Below are positions 55,742 to 64,000 of a DNA stretch of 64,000 bases, in pieces. A program made the translations under genes and the position numbers. The number at the start of each line of letters is the position of its first letter. Position 1 is the first letter of the stretch. The DNA comes from Chitinophagaceae bacterium (lineage in GTDB: Bacteria > Bacteroidota > Bacteroidia > Chitinophagales > Chitinophagaceae). The stretch spans positions 1 through 64,000 of the forward strand of contig JAGXRG010000001.1 of NCBI GenBank assembly GCA_018335935.1, given 5' to 3'. A model generated the notes under the pieces. That model was given only the letters and a program-made list of their open reading frames with translations. It did not search any database and was not told the DNA's origin.

Positions 55742-55778
55742 TAATTGTCGAATTCTCAAATTGTCGAATTACCAAATT
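55742..55778. repeat. Octamer array downstream of the S23-like gene
   Basis: Units aattgtcg, aattctca, aattgtcg, aattacca lie in phase and end seven bases before the sdhB start. The right half is the inverted-repeat arm listed with the mini-element. Confidence 0.7.
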
Positions 55779-55785
55779 TAAATAT

Positions 55786-56550
55786 ATGGAACATTACACA
55801 ATGAATCTAAACTTAAAGGTTTGGCGTCAGAAAAATTGTCAAACAAAAGGCCAATTCAAACTTTACAAAGTAGAAAATATTTCTACAGAAATGTCTTTTC
55901 TTGAAATGTTCGACGTGTTGAATGAACAATTAATTGCTACTGGTGAAGACCCTATTGCTTTTGATCATGATTGTAGAGAGGGCATTTGTGGTGCTTGCAG
56001 TATGTACATTGATGGTAAACCACATGGACCATGGGAAGCAAATACAACTTGTCAGCTTCATATGAGAGCATTTAAAGATGGTGATACTATAGTTGTTGAA
56101 CCATGGAGAGCTAATGCTTTTCCGGTAATTAAAGATTTAGTTGTAGATCGTACAGCATTCGATAGAATCATTCAAGCAGGTGGATATATCAGTGTAAACA
56201 CTGGTAATGCTGTTGATGGAAACTCGCTTCCTATAAATAAGGATAAAGCAGATGCTGCTTTTGCTGCTGCTATGTGTATTGGTTGTGGTGCTTGTGTTGC
56301 AGCTTGTAAAAATAGTAGTGCAATGTTATTCTTGAGTGCAAAGGTTTCTCATTTAGCTTTATTACCTCAAGGAGAACCTGAACGTCATTCTAGAGTAATT
56401 AATATGGTTACTCAAATGGATAAAGAAGGATTTGGTTCTTGTACTAATACTGGTGCTTGTGAAGCAACTTGTCCGAAAGAAATTTCAATAGCAAATATCG
56501 CTCGATTAAATAGTGAATATTTAACTGCTAGTTTGGTATCGGAAAAGTAA
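55786..56550 (+). CDS. sdhB: Succinate dehydrogenase iron-sulfur subunit
   Basis: The electron-transfer subunit with three clusters: [2Fe-2S] ligands in [15 protein letters not shown], then [4Fe-4S] [11 protein letters not shown] with later Cys residues, then [12 protein letters not shown] for the third cluster. The 254-residue length fits. The gene starts at ATG 55786; a second ATG (MNLNLKVW) lies five codons later. It ends the sdh operon and is followed by a gene-free interval of over 600 bases. Confidence 0.96.
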   Translation: MEHYTMNLNLKVWRQKNCQTKGQFKLYKVENISTEMSFLEMFDVLNEQLIATGEDPIAFDHDCREGICGACSMYIDGKPHGPWEANTTCQLHMRAFKDGDTIVVEPWRANAFPVIKDLVVDRTAFDRIIQAGGYISVNTGNAVDGNSLPINKDKADAAFAAAMCIGCGACVAACKNSSAMLFLSAKVSHLALLPQGEPERHSRVINMVTQMDKEGFGSCTNTGACEATCPKEISIANIARLNSEYLTASLVSEK

Positions 56551-57004
56551 TATTAATTAAATTTTATTTCTTCTACTTTAAAAAATATTTGGTAAATATC
56601 AAAAAACACTTAATTTAGTTGTATAAACTAATAATGTTTATGTTATTATTACTTATTAACATCTTTATTTTATCTTTATCGGCTCTAACATTATTCAGCA
56701 ATTCAGCAATTCAGCAATTCAGCAATTCAGCAAAATAAAAATATCAAATATGTTCTGCTTAGCAGACATCTTCAAATTGATATAAATCATATTATACTCA
56801 TTTCAACTATTTCAAAAAAAATTATATTCAAACAATTTTTTTACAAGCAAAGTAGTGTGTACAACTATCTGCTTGTAAAAAAGCAGCCTTATGTTTTGTG
56901 TGTACAGCAAAATTTGAGGCTACAAAAAAAATCCTTATATGTTAAGTAAATCATCTGTTCAACTTTACTGAACTTTAAGGTAACAAATACTAAGCAGTAA
57001 GCCA
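56551..57004. other. Gene-free interval upstream of the peptide cluster
   Basis: Over 450 bases without a credible gene. A 34-codon ORF at 56634-56738 was considered and rejected because it runs straight through the attcagca array. The rest is AT-rich; no clean TAnnTTTG promoter was found. Confidence 0.5.
56693..56732. repeat. Five perfect copies of attcagca
   Basis: Five head-to-tail attcagca octamers, 40 bases, are the most uniform of the period-8 arrays in the window. Confidence 0.9.
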
Positions 57005-57157
57005 CTCTTTGTTAAGAGTACACTAAAACTATTTGCTATTTATAAATAGCAAATTATAAAAAGTTGTGGATGCTATCTTGTACTTGTTGGGTAAAAGCAA
57101 CAACCCTAATGTTGCTAAATAATACAACTAGCTTTATACTCTTTAAAGTTAAAAGAG
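57005..57157 (+). promoter_or_regulatory. Stem-loop-rich region before the precursor peptide
   Basis: Four potential stems in a row: ctctt-tgtt-aagag (57005-57018); a perfect 24-base palindrome atttgctattta and complement (57031-57054); agcaac and gttgct (about 57099-57117); ctcttt and aaagag (57139-57157). It ends 33 bases before the precursor ATG. It may be an operator region or a structured leader. Confidence 0.45.
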
Positions 57158-57190
57158 GGTTAAGTGTATATTTAAATTAACTTTATTTTT

Positions 57191-57454
57191 ATGCTAAAAA
57201 AATTTGAAAACTTAGGTACTGCTTTAAGCAGAAATGAAAGTAAAAAAATTATAGGGGGCGATGGTTATAACGATTTGATTGTTGATGATGGTGGTATAAA
57301 ATGTTCTTATACAAAAAAATCTACCGCAGAATGTAATAATGCTTCTTTTGGTAATACATATTGTCAAGTAAATGACTTAGCAGTTTGCAATCAAGGTGCA
57401 AATAATCTTTGTTCAAGTAATTCATGCTGTGCTTCAGCTAGTTGCTCTTATTAA
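57191..57454 (+). CDS. GG-leader, cysteine-rich precursor peptide
   Basis: An 87-residue peptide with an N-terminal double-glycine leader: MLKKFENLGTALSRNESKK, then I20 I21 G22 G23. Cleavage after G23 would release a 64-residue core with eight cysteines (38, 48, 58, 66, 74, 79, 80, 85), mostly at intervals of 8-10, which suggests four disulfides. Another GG (34-35) is a possible alternative site. Downstream genes encode oxidoreductases and a C39-peptidase exporter. I read it as a bacteriocin-like or secreted signal peptide; activity is unknown. Confidence 0.8.
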   Translation: MLKKFENLGTALSRNESKKIIGGDGYNDLIVDDGGIKCSYTKKSTAECNNASFGNTYCQVNDLAVCNQGANNLCSSNSCCASASCSY

Positions 57455-57462
57455 ATTAGACT

Positions 57463-57493
57463 ATGGATCTGCTTTATTTAAAAGCAGATCCAT
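57463..57493 (+). terminator. Hairpin after the precursor gene (attenuator candidate)
   Basis: Perfect 13-base arms (57463-57475 and 57481-57493, atggatctgcttt and its complement) with a 5-base loop lie nine bases after the precursor stop. There is no strong T-run, so it may reduce read-through or protect the 3' end, giving more precursor than exporter mRNA. Confidence 0.55.
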
Positions 57494-57533
57494 TATTAAA
57501 CAATATATTAATTTGTATGAGAGAATTTCACTT

Positions 57534-58994
57534 ATGAACAATTCAATAAAATTGGGTATGATTAAATCATTTTTTTTCCTTTTTTTTTCAATTACGAGCT
57601 CAGATTTAATTTGTCAAACAACAGTAATTTATAAATATAAAAGAGACTTAAATTTAAGAAGCGACTCAATTTTTTTGAGATTTTTCAAACAAACAAATTC
57701 ACCATATGAAGGAGACAGGGAAATCCATCCATTTTCTAAAACATACTTTAGTAAAAATGATACGAACTATATAAAGTACACTATAAAATTAAATGACACA
57801 ACATGCTCATTTAATGACGATTTATTTGGTCATGAAGTTATCATTATTCCAAAAGACACATTAGAATTTACTTTAGAAATGAAGCCAATAGAGGATTCGT
57901 TTAAACTAAATAAGAAATTTCCAAGCCCTTGGATGTTGAATTTATATTTCTCTGGAAAGAATAAATTTATCTATGAAATATTTGACTCATTAGCTTTTGT
58001 AAGTGGAGATTTAAGAAATTCAAATTTAAATATTAACATTGTTAATGGAGATTATACCAAATTATTAGATACTATATTTAATATTTACAAGTACAGATTA
58101 GACTACTTGAATAAATATTGTTTAAACCATAACATACCCAAGAATATTCAAAGGTTGGTAACCAATGAAATTCGTTCTTCATATTTAATTAATTTATTAT
58201 CTCAATACAAAGACACACTCAACTATAAGACCAATTTTCATAAAGCTTTCGAAGATATTGAACTGAACGATTCAGTATTGTTTTTTCAAACAATCTTATT
58301 TTCAAATTTAGTTCTCATGTATGAAAGAATAGTTAACAAGCTAAATAATACAGAAATTCCACTTGTTAAAACTTATTCAGTTTGTAAAGAAAAATATACT
58401 AATCCAATTCGAGATTATTTATTGCATGTATATGTAAAAAATGCAATTATCAATAAAGAAAAATTTGCAGATTCATTATTGTTTGACTTTAAACAAATTT
58501 GTACCAATTTAATATACTTAAACTATTTAGACTCACTAAAAGTTATTTATAAGCAAAAGCAAAAATTGATTTTATTGGATGCTCTCAATGATTCAATAAT
58601 TGATACAAAAGGTAATAAAATAAAAATAAAAAATCTTTTAAAAGATAAGTTTGTTGTCCTTGATTGTTGGGCTTCATGGTGCAAACCCTGTCTTTTAGAA
58701 CTACCATTTAGTATGAGTTTCCAAAAAATCTTTAAAGAAAAAGTTGACTTTATTTTTCTGTCTTTTGATAGGGATAAATCCAGTTGGTTGTTGAAACTTA
58801 AATCATTAAAATTTAAAGGAAAACATTACTTATTGAATAAGAACTTCGAATCAAATTTTGCAAATTATTTTAATATAAATTCTATTCCCAGATATTTAAT
58901 ATTTAATAATAAAGGACAATTAGTTTCAGACGATGCACCAAGACCATCAGAAAAAATATTTACAAAAATGATTGACAAATTAATTACTAAATAA
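57534..58994 (+). CDS. TlpA-like thioredoxin lipoprotein or secreted protein
   Basis: A 486-residue exported protein. An N-terminal hydrophobic segment (residues about 9-23) with ICQ looks like a signal peptide. The C-terminal 130 residues are a TlpA/ResA-type thioredoxin with C383-K-P-C386 (WASWCKPCLLELP). The middle 300 residues have no recognised domain. The start is the ATG at 57534; the longer frame upstream overlaps the precursor gene. It may reduce or shuffle cysteines of the peptide in the periplasm; its position in the operon supports this. Confidence 0.8.
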   Translation: MNNSIKLGMIKSFFFLFFSITSSDLICQTTVIYKYKRDLNLRSDSIFLRFFKQTNSPYEGDREIHPFSKTYFSKNDTNYIKYTIKLNDTTCSFNDDLFGHEVIIIPKDTLEFTLEMKPIEDSFKLNKKFPSPWMLNLYFSGKNKFIYEIFDSLAFVSGDLRNSNLNINIVNGDYTKLLDTIFNIYKYRLDYLNKYCLNHNIPKNIQRLVTNEIRSSYLINLLSQYKDTLNYKTNFHKAFEDIELNDSVLFFQTILFSNLVLMYERIVNKLNNTEIPLVKTYSVCKEKYTNPIRDYLLHVYVKNAIINKEKFADSLLFDFKQICTNLIYLNYLDSLKVIYKQKQKLILLDALNDSIIDTKGNKIKIKNLLKDKFVVLDCWASWCKPCLLELPFSMSFQKIFKEKVDFIFLSFDRDKSSWLLKLKSLKFKGKHYLLNKNFESNFANYFNINSIPRYLIFNNKGQLVSDDAPRPSEKIFTKMIDKLITK

Positions 58995-58997
58995 ACT

Positions 58998-60608
58998 ATG
59001 ATAAACTCATATAGTAATATAGAATCAATAACAATTATTTTAATTCAGCACTTTAAATTACCAATTACCAAATCGACAGCAAGAGAAAGTATTAAAAATC
59101 ATCCTGATTATCCTAGTTTATTAAGCATTAGTGATAGTTTAAATAAATGGCAAATACCTAATGCAGCTTTTAAAATAGAAGCAAATAAATTATCAGAGTT
59201 ACCCTTGCCGTTTATAGCACATTTAGTAAAAGCAAATAGTGCATTTGCATTGGTAACAAGTATTGGCAGTAACAGTATTACTTACCAAACTGGCACTACA
59301 GCAAAAAGTAAACAATCAATTACAATTAAAGATTTTCTAAAAATTTGGGATGGTGTGGTTTTATTAACAGAACCAACAGCACAAAGTGCAGAGCCAAATT
59401 ATAAAAAAGCCAAACAACAAGAAACCATACGTCAACTTAAAATGCCTTTATATACTAGCATTGGCTTATTGCTTACTTTAATTCTTGGAATTTTAACTAT
59501 TAACAATACAATATTAACTTTTAGCTTAATAAAGTTTTTAGGTATTATTGTTACAACACTTTTGCTTTGGTATGAGGTAGATAATGGCAACCCTTTTTTG
59601 CAACAAATTTGTACAGGCACATCCAAAACAAATTGCAATGCCATACTTAACAGTAAAGATGCAAAGTTGTTTGGCATTATTAGTTGGAGCGAGATAGGCT
59701 TTTTTTATTTTGCAAGTGGTTGGTTATTATTATTGTTTAGCAGTTGGTTGCCTACCCCTGCACAAACACTGCCAATAATAGTATGGTTAAATTTATTGGC
59801 AATGCCATATACTGTTTTCTCTGTTTATTATCAATGGCGTATTGCAAAGCAATGGTGCAGGTTATGCCTTACTGTGCAAGTATTGTTGGTAGCAGAGCTT
59901 ATAGTTAGTATTACTACAAATCAATTTTACAACTTATCAATCAATCAACTTTTCAATCAATCCACCAATCAACTTTTTATCTTTTCAATTATTCTCCCAG
60001 TTGCAATTTGGTATTTACTAAAAATGCCTCTTAAAACAAGTCAAGAAGCAAAAAATGTAAAAAGGCAATTAATACGTTTAAAGTTCAATAACAACATTTT
60101 TAATGTATTGCTACTGAAACAAAAAAAAATAGCTGTTATTGCAAATGATTTGGGTATTGTAATGGGTAATCCAAATGGAGATAATACAATTATTAAAGTG
60201 TGTAATCCTTATTGTGGACCCTGTGCCAAGGGTCATACCAAAATTCATAATCTTTTAGAAATAACCCCTAACTTAAGAGTACAAGTATTGTTTACAGCAA
60301 CTAATAAAGAGGGCGATATTAAAACTCCACCCATAAAACACTTACTAGCCATTGCAGCCAAAGGAGATGCAACACTAACAGCCCAAGCAATGGAAGATTG
60401 GTATAAAGCTCCTAAAAAAGACTATGAAACTTTTGCAAAAAAATATCCAATTAACAAGGAAGAACTAGATAAACAAATAAACATAATTGATGAGATGAGC
60501 AAATGGTGTGAAGAAACTAAAATAAGTTTCACTCCAACTTACTTTATCAATGGCTATCAAATACCAGATATTTATGACTTAGATGATATAGGATATTTTT
60601 TAAACTAA
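58998..60608 (+). CDS. C39-like (dead) / VKOR / thioredoxin fusion
   Basis: A 536-residue membrane protein with three parts. Residues 1-110 resemble a C39 peptidase domain but lack the catalytic cysteine, so it probably binds the GG leader instead of cutting it. Residues 145-345 form a VKOR domain with C205, C213 in the loop and C287-RL-C290 as the active pair. The C-terminal part is a DsbA-like thioredoxin with C402 and C406-GP-C409. Such a fusion should oxidise a substrate thiol and pass electrons to quinone. It is located three bases after the TlpA-like gene and 44 bases before the exporter. Confidence 0.85.
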   Translation: MINSYSNIESITIILIQHFKLPITKSTARESIKNHPDYPSLLSISDSLNKWQIPNAAFKIEANKLSELPLPFIAHLVKANSAFALVTSIGSNSITYQTGTTAKSKQSITIKDFLKIWDGVVLLTEPTAQSAEPNYKKAKQQETIRQLKMPLYTSIGLLLTLILGILTINNTILTFSLIKFLGIIVTTLLLWYEVDNGNPFLQQICTGTSKTNCNAILNSKDAKLFGIISWSEIGFFYFASGWLLLLFSSWLPTPAQTLPIIVWLNLLAMPYTVFSVYYQWRIAKQWCRLCLTVQVLLVAELIVSITTNQFYNLSINQLFNQSTNQLFIFSIILPVAIWYLLKMPLKTSQEAKNVKRQLIRLKFNNNIFNVLLLKQKKIAVIANDLGIVMGNPNGDNTIIKVCNPYCGPCAKGHTKIHNLLEITPNLRVQVLFTATNKEGDIKTPPIKHLLAIAAKGDATLTAQAMEDWYKAPKKDYETFAKKYPINKEELDKQINIIDEMSKWCEETKISFTPTYFINGYQIPDIYDLDDIGYFLN

Positions 60609-60652
60609 ACTTTTGCTTTTTCCAATCTTATTATTTCAAACAATAATTAATT

Positions 60653-62962
60653 GTGAGTTTCCCATTTTACAAACAACTAGATGCAAGGGATTGCGGGCCC
60701 ACATGCTTACGTATGTTGGCAAAGTATTATGGTAAAAATATTTCAATTCAACACTTACGCAACTTATGTGAAATTGGAAAAGAAGGTGTAAATTTATTAG
60801 GCATTGCCAATGCTGCTGATGCAATTGGTTTTAGAACTAGAGCAGTAAAACTTACTTATAAACAATTTATAGAAGACGTTTCCACTCCCTGCATTTTACA
60901 TTGGGGGCAAAATCATTTTGTAGTTGCTATACCTTATCAAAATAATTTAATTAATAATTTATTTTTTTCAAAGTACATAAAAAATAAAAGAATATCAAAG
61001 GGTTTGTTAATTGCAGACCCATCACGTGGATTAAATACAATAGAAAAAAAAGATTTTTTAAATCAATGGGCTAGTACAACTATTAATGATGAACCTTCTG
61101 GATTTGCTTTATTACTAGAACCAACTAAAGTATTTAATAAAGAAGAAGAAATAACATACAATAAAAATAATCATTGGAATAAAGCAGGTATTGCCAAATC
61201 TTCTCCATTTGAAGTTGAAGAAGTCAGTAAAAGTTGGACTATTATTACCCCATATTTTTTTGCACAAAAAAAGTTTTTGCTACAACTTTTAATGGGTTTA
61301 GTTGCAAGCAGTATTTTACAATTAATATTTCCTTTTTTAACACAAGGCATTGTTGATATTGGTATACAAACACACAACCTGCCTTTTATTTATATGGTAT
61401 TAATTGCTCAATTAATGCTTTCTTTTGGTCGTGTGTTTATTGATTTTATTCGTAGCAGATTATTGCTTTACATCAGCACCAAAATAAATGTTTCCATCCT
61501 TTCTGATTTTTGGATTAAGCTAATGAAATTACCATTAAGTTATTTTGATAGTAAACAAACTGGTGATATTATACAACGACTTGGAGATCACCAAAAAATT
61601 CAAAACTTTCTTACAGGCAGTGCATTAAACACTTTCTTTTCTTTATTGAATTTCGCCGTTTTTTCTATTGTATTACTTCAATATAACGCAACAGTTTTTA
61701 CCGTGTTTTGTATTGGAAGTTTCCTATATTTTTTTTGGATTAGAATATTTTTAAGTTATAGAAGAAATTTAAACTATAAATATTTTGAATTAGCCAATAA
61801 AGAAAATACAGCTACCATGCAACTTATAAATGGCATGCATGAAATACGATTAAATAACGCAGAACAATATAGACGTTGGGAATGGGAAGGATTACAAGCT
61901 AACATTTTTAAATTACAATTCAAAACCTTAAGCATAACTCAAATTCAACAAGCTGGTGCTTTTTTTATTAACGAAGGTAAAAACATTGTTATCACTTTTT
62001 TAGTTGCCAAGTCTGTAATGGATGGACAATTAACACTTGGAGCAATGTTAGCTGTGCAATATATAATTGGGCAATTAAACAGCCCAATAGAGCAAATTGT
62101 AGGTTTTGTTCAACAAGCCCAAGATGCAAAAATAAGTTTAGAAAGATTGAATGAGATTCATAGTTTGAGGGATGAATCAAATACTACAAACTTTGGATAC
62201 ACAAGTAAAATGCCAACAAATATGGGATTGGTTTTAAGAAACCTTTCATTCACATACAATGGTGCAGGTAATGAACCAGTGTTACAAAATATAAATCTTC
62301 ATATTCCAGAGGGCAAGGTTACAGCAATAGTAGGCATGAGTGGAAGCGGTAAAACAACATTATTAAAACTTTTGTTACGTTTTTATGAAAACTATCAAGG
62401 TGAAATTGAGTTTCAAGGAAGCAAATGTTGGAAAAGTTTAGATCACTCATTTTGGCGTAGCAAATGTGGTTGTGTAATGCAAGATGGATTTATTTTTAAT
62501 GATAATATTGCCAACAATATAGCAGTAACTGATGGCAATCCCGACTATGAAAAATTGATTCAAGCCTGCAAAGTAGCAAATATTTTAACATTTATAGAAA
62601 GCCTTCCATTAGGGTTTAATACAAAAATTGGTGCTGAGGGAAATGGAATAAGCCAAGGTCAAAAACAAAGAATCTTAATTGCAAGAGCAGTTTATAAAAA
62701 TCCTGAATATTTATTTTTCGATGAAGCAACAAATGCTTTAGATGCTAATAACGAAAAAGAAATTATGGAACAACTAAACTATTTTTTTAAAGGTAGAACA
62801 GTTATTGTTGTTGCACACAGATTAAGTACAGTAAAAAATGCCGACAATATTGTAGTATTAAAAAATGGAGTTATGGCGGAGCAAGGTAATCACGAAACAC
62901 TGGTTAACAAACGTGGTTACTATTATGAACTAGTAAAAAATCAATTAGAATTAGGAAACTAG
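60653..62962 (+). CDS. Peptidase-containing ABC exporter (C39/PCAT)
   Basis: A 769-residue ABC transporter that cuts leader peptides and exports the core. The N-terminal C39 domain is complete: C14 in LDARDCGPTC, H88 in HWGQNHFVVA and D122 in IADPSRG. Six transmembrane segments lie at about 200-460. The nucleotide-binding domain has Walker A GMSGSGKTT (561-569), the signature ISQGQKQR and a Walker B with DEATNALD. The start codon is GTG. It should cleave the precursor after GG. Ten genes of this type act together with HlyD-like adaptors, and one follows here. Confidence 0.93.
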   Translation: MSFPFYKQLDARDCGPTCLRMLAKYYGKNISIQHLRNLCEIGKEGVNLLGIANAADAIGFRTRAVKLTYKQFIEDVSTPCILHWGQNHFVVAIPYQNNLINNLFFSKYIKNKRISKGLLIADPSRGLNTIEKKDFLNQWASTTINDEPSGFALLLEPTKVFNKEEEITYNKNNHWNKAGIAKSSPFEVEEVSKSWTIITPYFFAQKKFLLQLLMGLVASSILQLIFPFLTQGIVDIGIQTHNLPFIYMVLIAQLMLSFGRVFIDFIRSRLLLYISTKINVSILSDFWIKLMKLPLSYFDSKQTGDIIQRLGDHQKIQNFLTGSALNTFFSLLNFAVFSIVLLQYNATVFTVFCIGSFLYFFWIRIFLSYRRNLNYKYFELANKENTATMQLINGMHEIRLNNAEQYRRWEWEGLQANIFKLQFKTLSITQIQQAGAFFINEGKNIVITFLVAKSVMDGQLTLGAMLAVQYIIGQLNSPIEQIVGFVQQAQDAKISLERLNEIHSLRDESNTTNFGYTSKMPTNMGLVLRNLSFTYNGAGNEPVLQNINLHIPEGKVTAIVGMSGSGKTTLLKLLLRFYENYQGEIEFQGSKCWKSLDHSFWRSKCGCVMQDGFIFNDNIANNIAVTDGNPDYEKLIQACKVANILTFIESLPLGFNTKIGAEGNGISQGQKQRILIARAVYKNPEYLFFDEATNALDANNEKEIMEQLNYFFKGRTVIVVAHRLSTVKNADNIVVLKNGVMAEQGNHETLVNKRGYYYELVKNQLELGN

Positions 62963-63011
62963 TTAATAAAGTAAAATTCAATTTTAAACATTTTAAATTA
63001 TAATATAATCA

Positions 63012-64000
63012 GTGTCAGATAATCATATTAGAAACTACCAAGTATCAGAAATCATTTCAAGTAATCCTAGCTTTTTGGTGCGAAATGGTATTAGTTTATT
63101 TGTATTAATACTAATTATCATTATAGCTGTTTGCAGTTTTGTAAAATATCCGGATGTAATATCAACAAATGCAAAACTTACTGCAATCAATCCTCCAAAA
63201 GAAATAAAAGCCAAAGTAAATGGCAGATTGGTAGAGTTATTTGCTACTGAAAATCAAAAAGTACAGGAAGGTACGATTTTAGGCTATCTAGAAAGCACTG
63301 CGAACCACAAGTACATTATTAATTTATCTAATATTATTGATACAATGGTGCAACTAATGCAGCAAAACAAAGTATTACAAACAATACTAGACTATAAAAC
63401 TTTTTTGTCTAAAAACAAAACAGATGAAAATTATGGAGAAATACAAGCAGCATATCAAACATTTATTCAAGCTTATAATTCCTACAATCAATATTTAAAT
63501 GGTGGATTCTATTTGCAAAAACTAAGTATGCTACAAAAAGATATTAGTTATTTGCAAAGGCTAAAAGAAAGCCTTTTGCAACAAAAAAAAATGACAGAAG
63601 AAGATGTTAAATTAATGCAAGAAAACTTTGCAGCACAAGAAAAAATGAACAAAGAAAAAGTAATTGCACCTGTAGAATATAGAAACGAAAAAAGCAAATT
63701 AATTGCTAAAGAAATTAGTTTACCGCAAATTAACTCAATCATCATTAATAATGATAATTCTCAACATACAAAACAAAAAGAAATTGCTGAATTACAAAAC
63801 CAAATTGCACAACAACAAAATATTTTTATTCAAGCTTTACAAAGTTTTAAAGCAATTGTTGATGATTGGAAAGCAAAATATTTATTTACTACTCCTGTTG
63901 CTGGCACTATAGAATTTGCAGGATTTGTTCAGTCAAATCAACTGTTACAAGTCAATCAAATCCTTTGCTTTGTGAATCCTAAAAATAGTGCTTTCTATGC
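63012..64000 (+). CDS. HlyD-family membrane-fusion protein (partial)
   Basis: The adaptor of the exporter, cut by the right edge after about 329 residues. An N-terminal cytoplasmic segment, one transmembrane helix (residues about 26-47, LFVLILIIIIAVCSF), a lipoyl-like motif GRLVELFATENQKVQEGTILGYLE and a long coiled coil follow. The start codon is GTG at 63012; an in-frame TAA lies six bases before it. It connects the ABC protein to an outer-membrane channel. Reading frame is open to the edge. Confidence 0.9.
   Translation, partial: MSDNHIRNYQVSEIISSNPSFLVRNGISLFVLILIIIIAVCSFVKYPDVISTNAKLTAINPPKEIKAKVNGRLVELFATENQKVQEGTILGYLESTANHKYIINLSNIIDTMVQLMQQNKVLQTILDYKTFLSKNKTDENYGEIQAAYQTFIQAYNSYNQYLNGGFYLQKLSMLQKDISYLQRLKESLLQQKKMTEEDVKLMQENFAAQEKMNKEKVIAPVEYRNEKSKLIAKEISLPQINSIIINNDNSQHTKQKEIAELQNQIAQQQNIFIQALQSFKAIVDDWKAKYLFTTPVAGTIEFAGFVQSNQLLQVNQILCFVNPKNSAFY

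Larger units (their letters stand above)
55313..55778. mobile_element. Putative mini-element: S23-like gene bracketed by inverted repeats
   Basis: Terminal arms 55313-55334 and 55757-55778, each 22 bases, are inverted and match at 20 of 22 positions. They are made of AATTCGNC-type octamers. They enclose only the S23/IVP gene. The unit sits between sdhA and sdhB, whose own order is normal. No target-site duplication could be defined with confidence, so mobility is inferred from structure only. Confidence 0.55.

Noticed and set aside
56634..56738. 34-codon ORF (MFMLLLLINIF...) before the precursor
   Set aside because: Its second half is only the attcagca array; no ribosome-binding site or leader motif is seen.
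57191..57454. Lanthipeptide precursor
   Set aside because: No lanthipeptide synthetase is visible, and the oxidoreductase neighbours fit disulfides better. A synthetase beyond 64000 cannot be excluded.
57396..57533. Longer N terminus for the TlpA-like protein
   Set aside because: It overlaps the precursor gene and the hairpin; the ATG at 57534 directly precedes the signal peptide.

Overview
The window is a chromosomal segment of a low-GC Bacteroidota bacterium, most likely from the Chitinophagales, although the exact family cannot be fixed from this sequence. Four things point there. Promoters carry the Bacteroidota -7 element TAnnTTTG, twice in the full form TTTG-N19-TAnnTTTG (rpsJ and tRNA-Val). 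The primary sigma factor is the short form of about 284 residues that lacks region 1.1. The protein families are typical: OmpA with thrombospondin type 3 repeats, HU-CCDC81 domains, FucP/GluP-type sugar permeases and Wolinella-like SdhCAB. Lipoproteins end their signal peptides in SCK. No phage, insertion sequence or CRISPR locus is visible. The region is mostly housekeeping, with one specialised cluster at the right end.

Layout. 1-5040 (minus strand): the S10 ribosomal operon, rpsJ-rplC-rplD-rplW-rplB-rpsS-rplV-rpsC-rplP, cut by the left edge, with a structured 301-base spacer between rpsJ and rplC. 5515-17413: topA, sucD, an MFS exporter, an SGNH hydrolase with an MbnP-like protein, an MscS channel and dnaE (TTG start). 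17643-25551: mostly small genes (a tandem 120-base repeat, DUF998, DksA-like, GNAT, lipoprotein, DoxX, SRPBCC) and a sugar-uptake pair (MFS permease plus ROK kinase). 25557-30926: HU-CCDC81 membrane protein, outer-membrane barrel and a TPR protein of about 1000 residues. 31081-36999: thioesterase, Na+/solute symporter, OmpA, RlpA, rpoD and dapD. 37185-48148: two paired amidohydrolase-like proteins, lipocalin, TIGR01777 epimerase, gltX, a CCG-type Fe-S protein and a TolB-like propeller protein. 48577-50908: an operon of a small protein, a polytopic membrane protein, a HisKA_3 kinase and a NarL-type regulator, preceded by an array of TACGYA hexamers. 50980-56550: tRNA-Val, an ABC permease and sdhC-sdhA-sdhB, interrupted by an S23/IVP-type four-helix-bundle gene.

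57191 to the right edge is the most interesting region. A GG-leader peptide with eight cysteines is followed by a TlpA-like thioredoxin, a fusion of a dead C39-like domain with VKOR and a thioredoxin, a C39-peptidase ABC exporter and an HlyD-type adaptor (truncated by the window edge). Read together, these genes make, oxidise, trim and export a disulfide-rich secreted peptide. No lanthipeptide or other modification enzyme is visible inside the window.

A second theme is small, phase-coherent intergenic repeats. Period-7 arrays lie at 1513-1568, 8061-8144, 8231-8251, about 17422-17527 and 46898-47050. Period-8 arrays built on AATTCGNC or ATTCAGCA lie at 290-369, 53243-53330, 55311-55334, 55742-55778 and 56693-56732. 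One octamer pair forms a 20/22 inverted repeat that exactly brackets the S23/IVP gene inside the sdh operon, which suggests a small mobile or formerly mobile unit.
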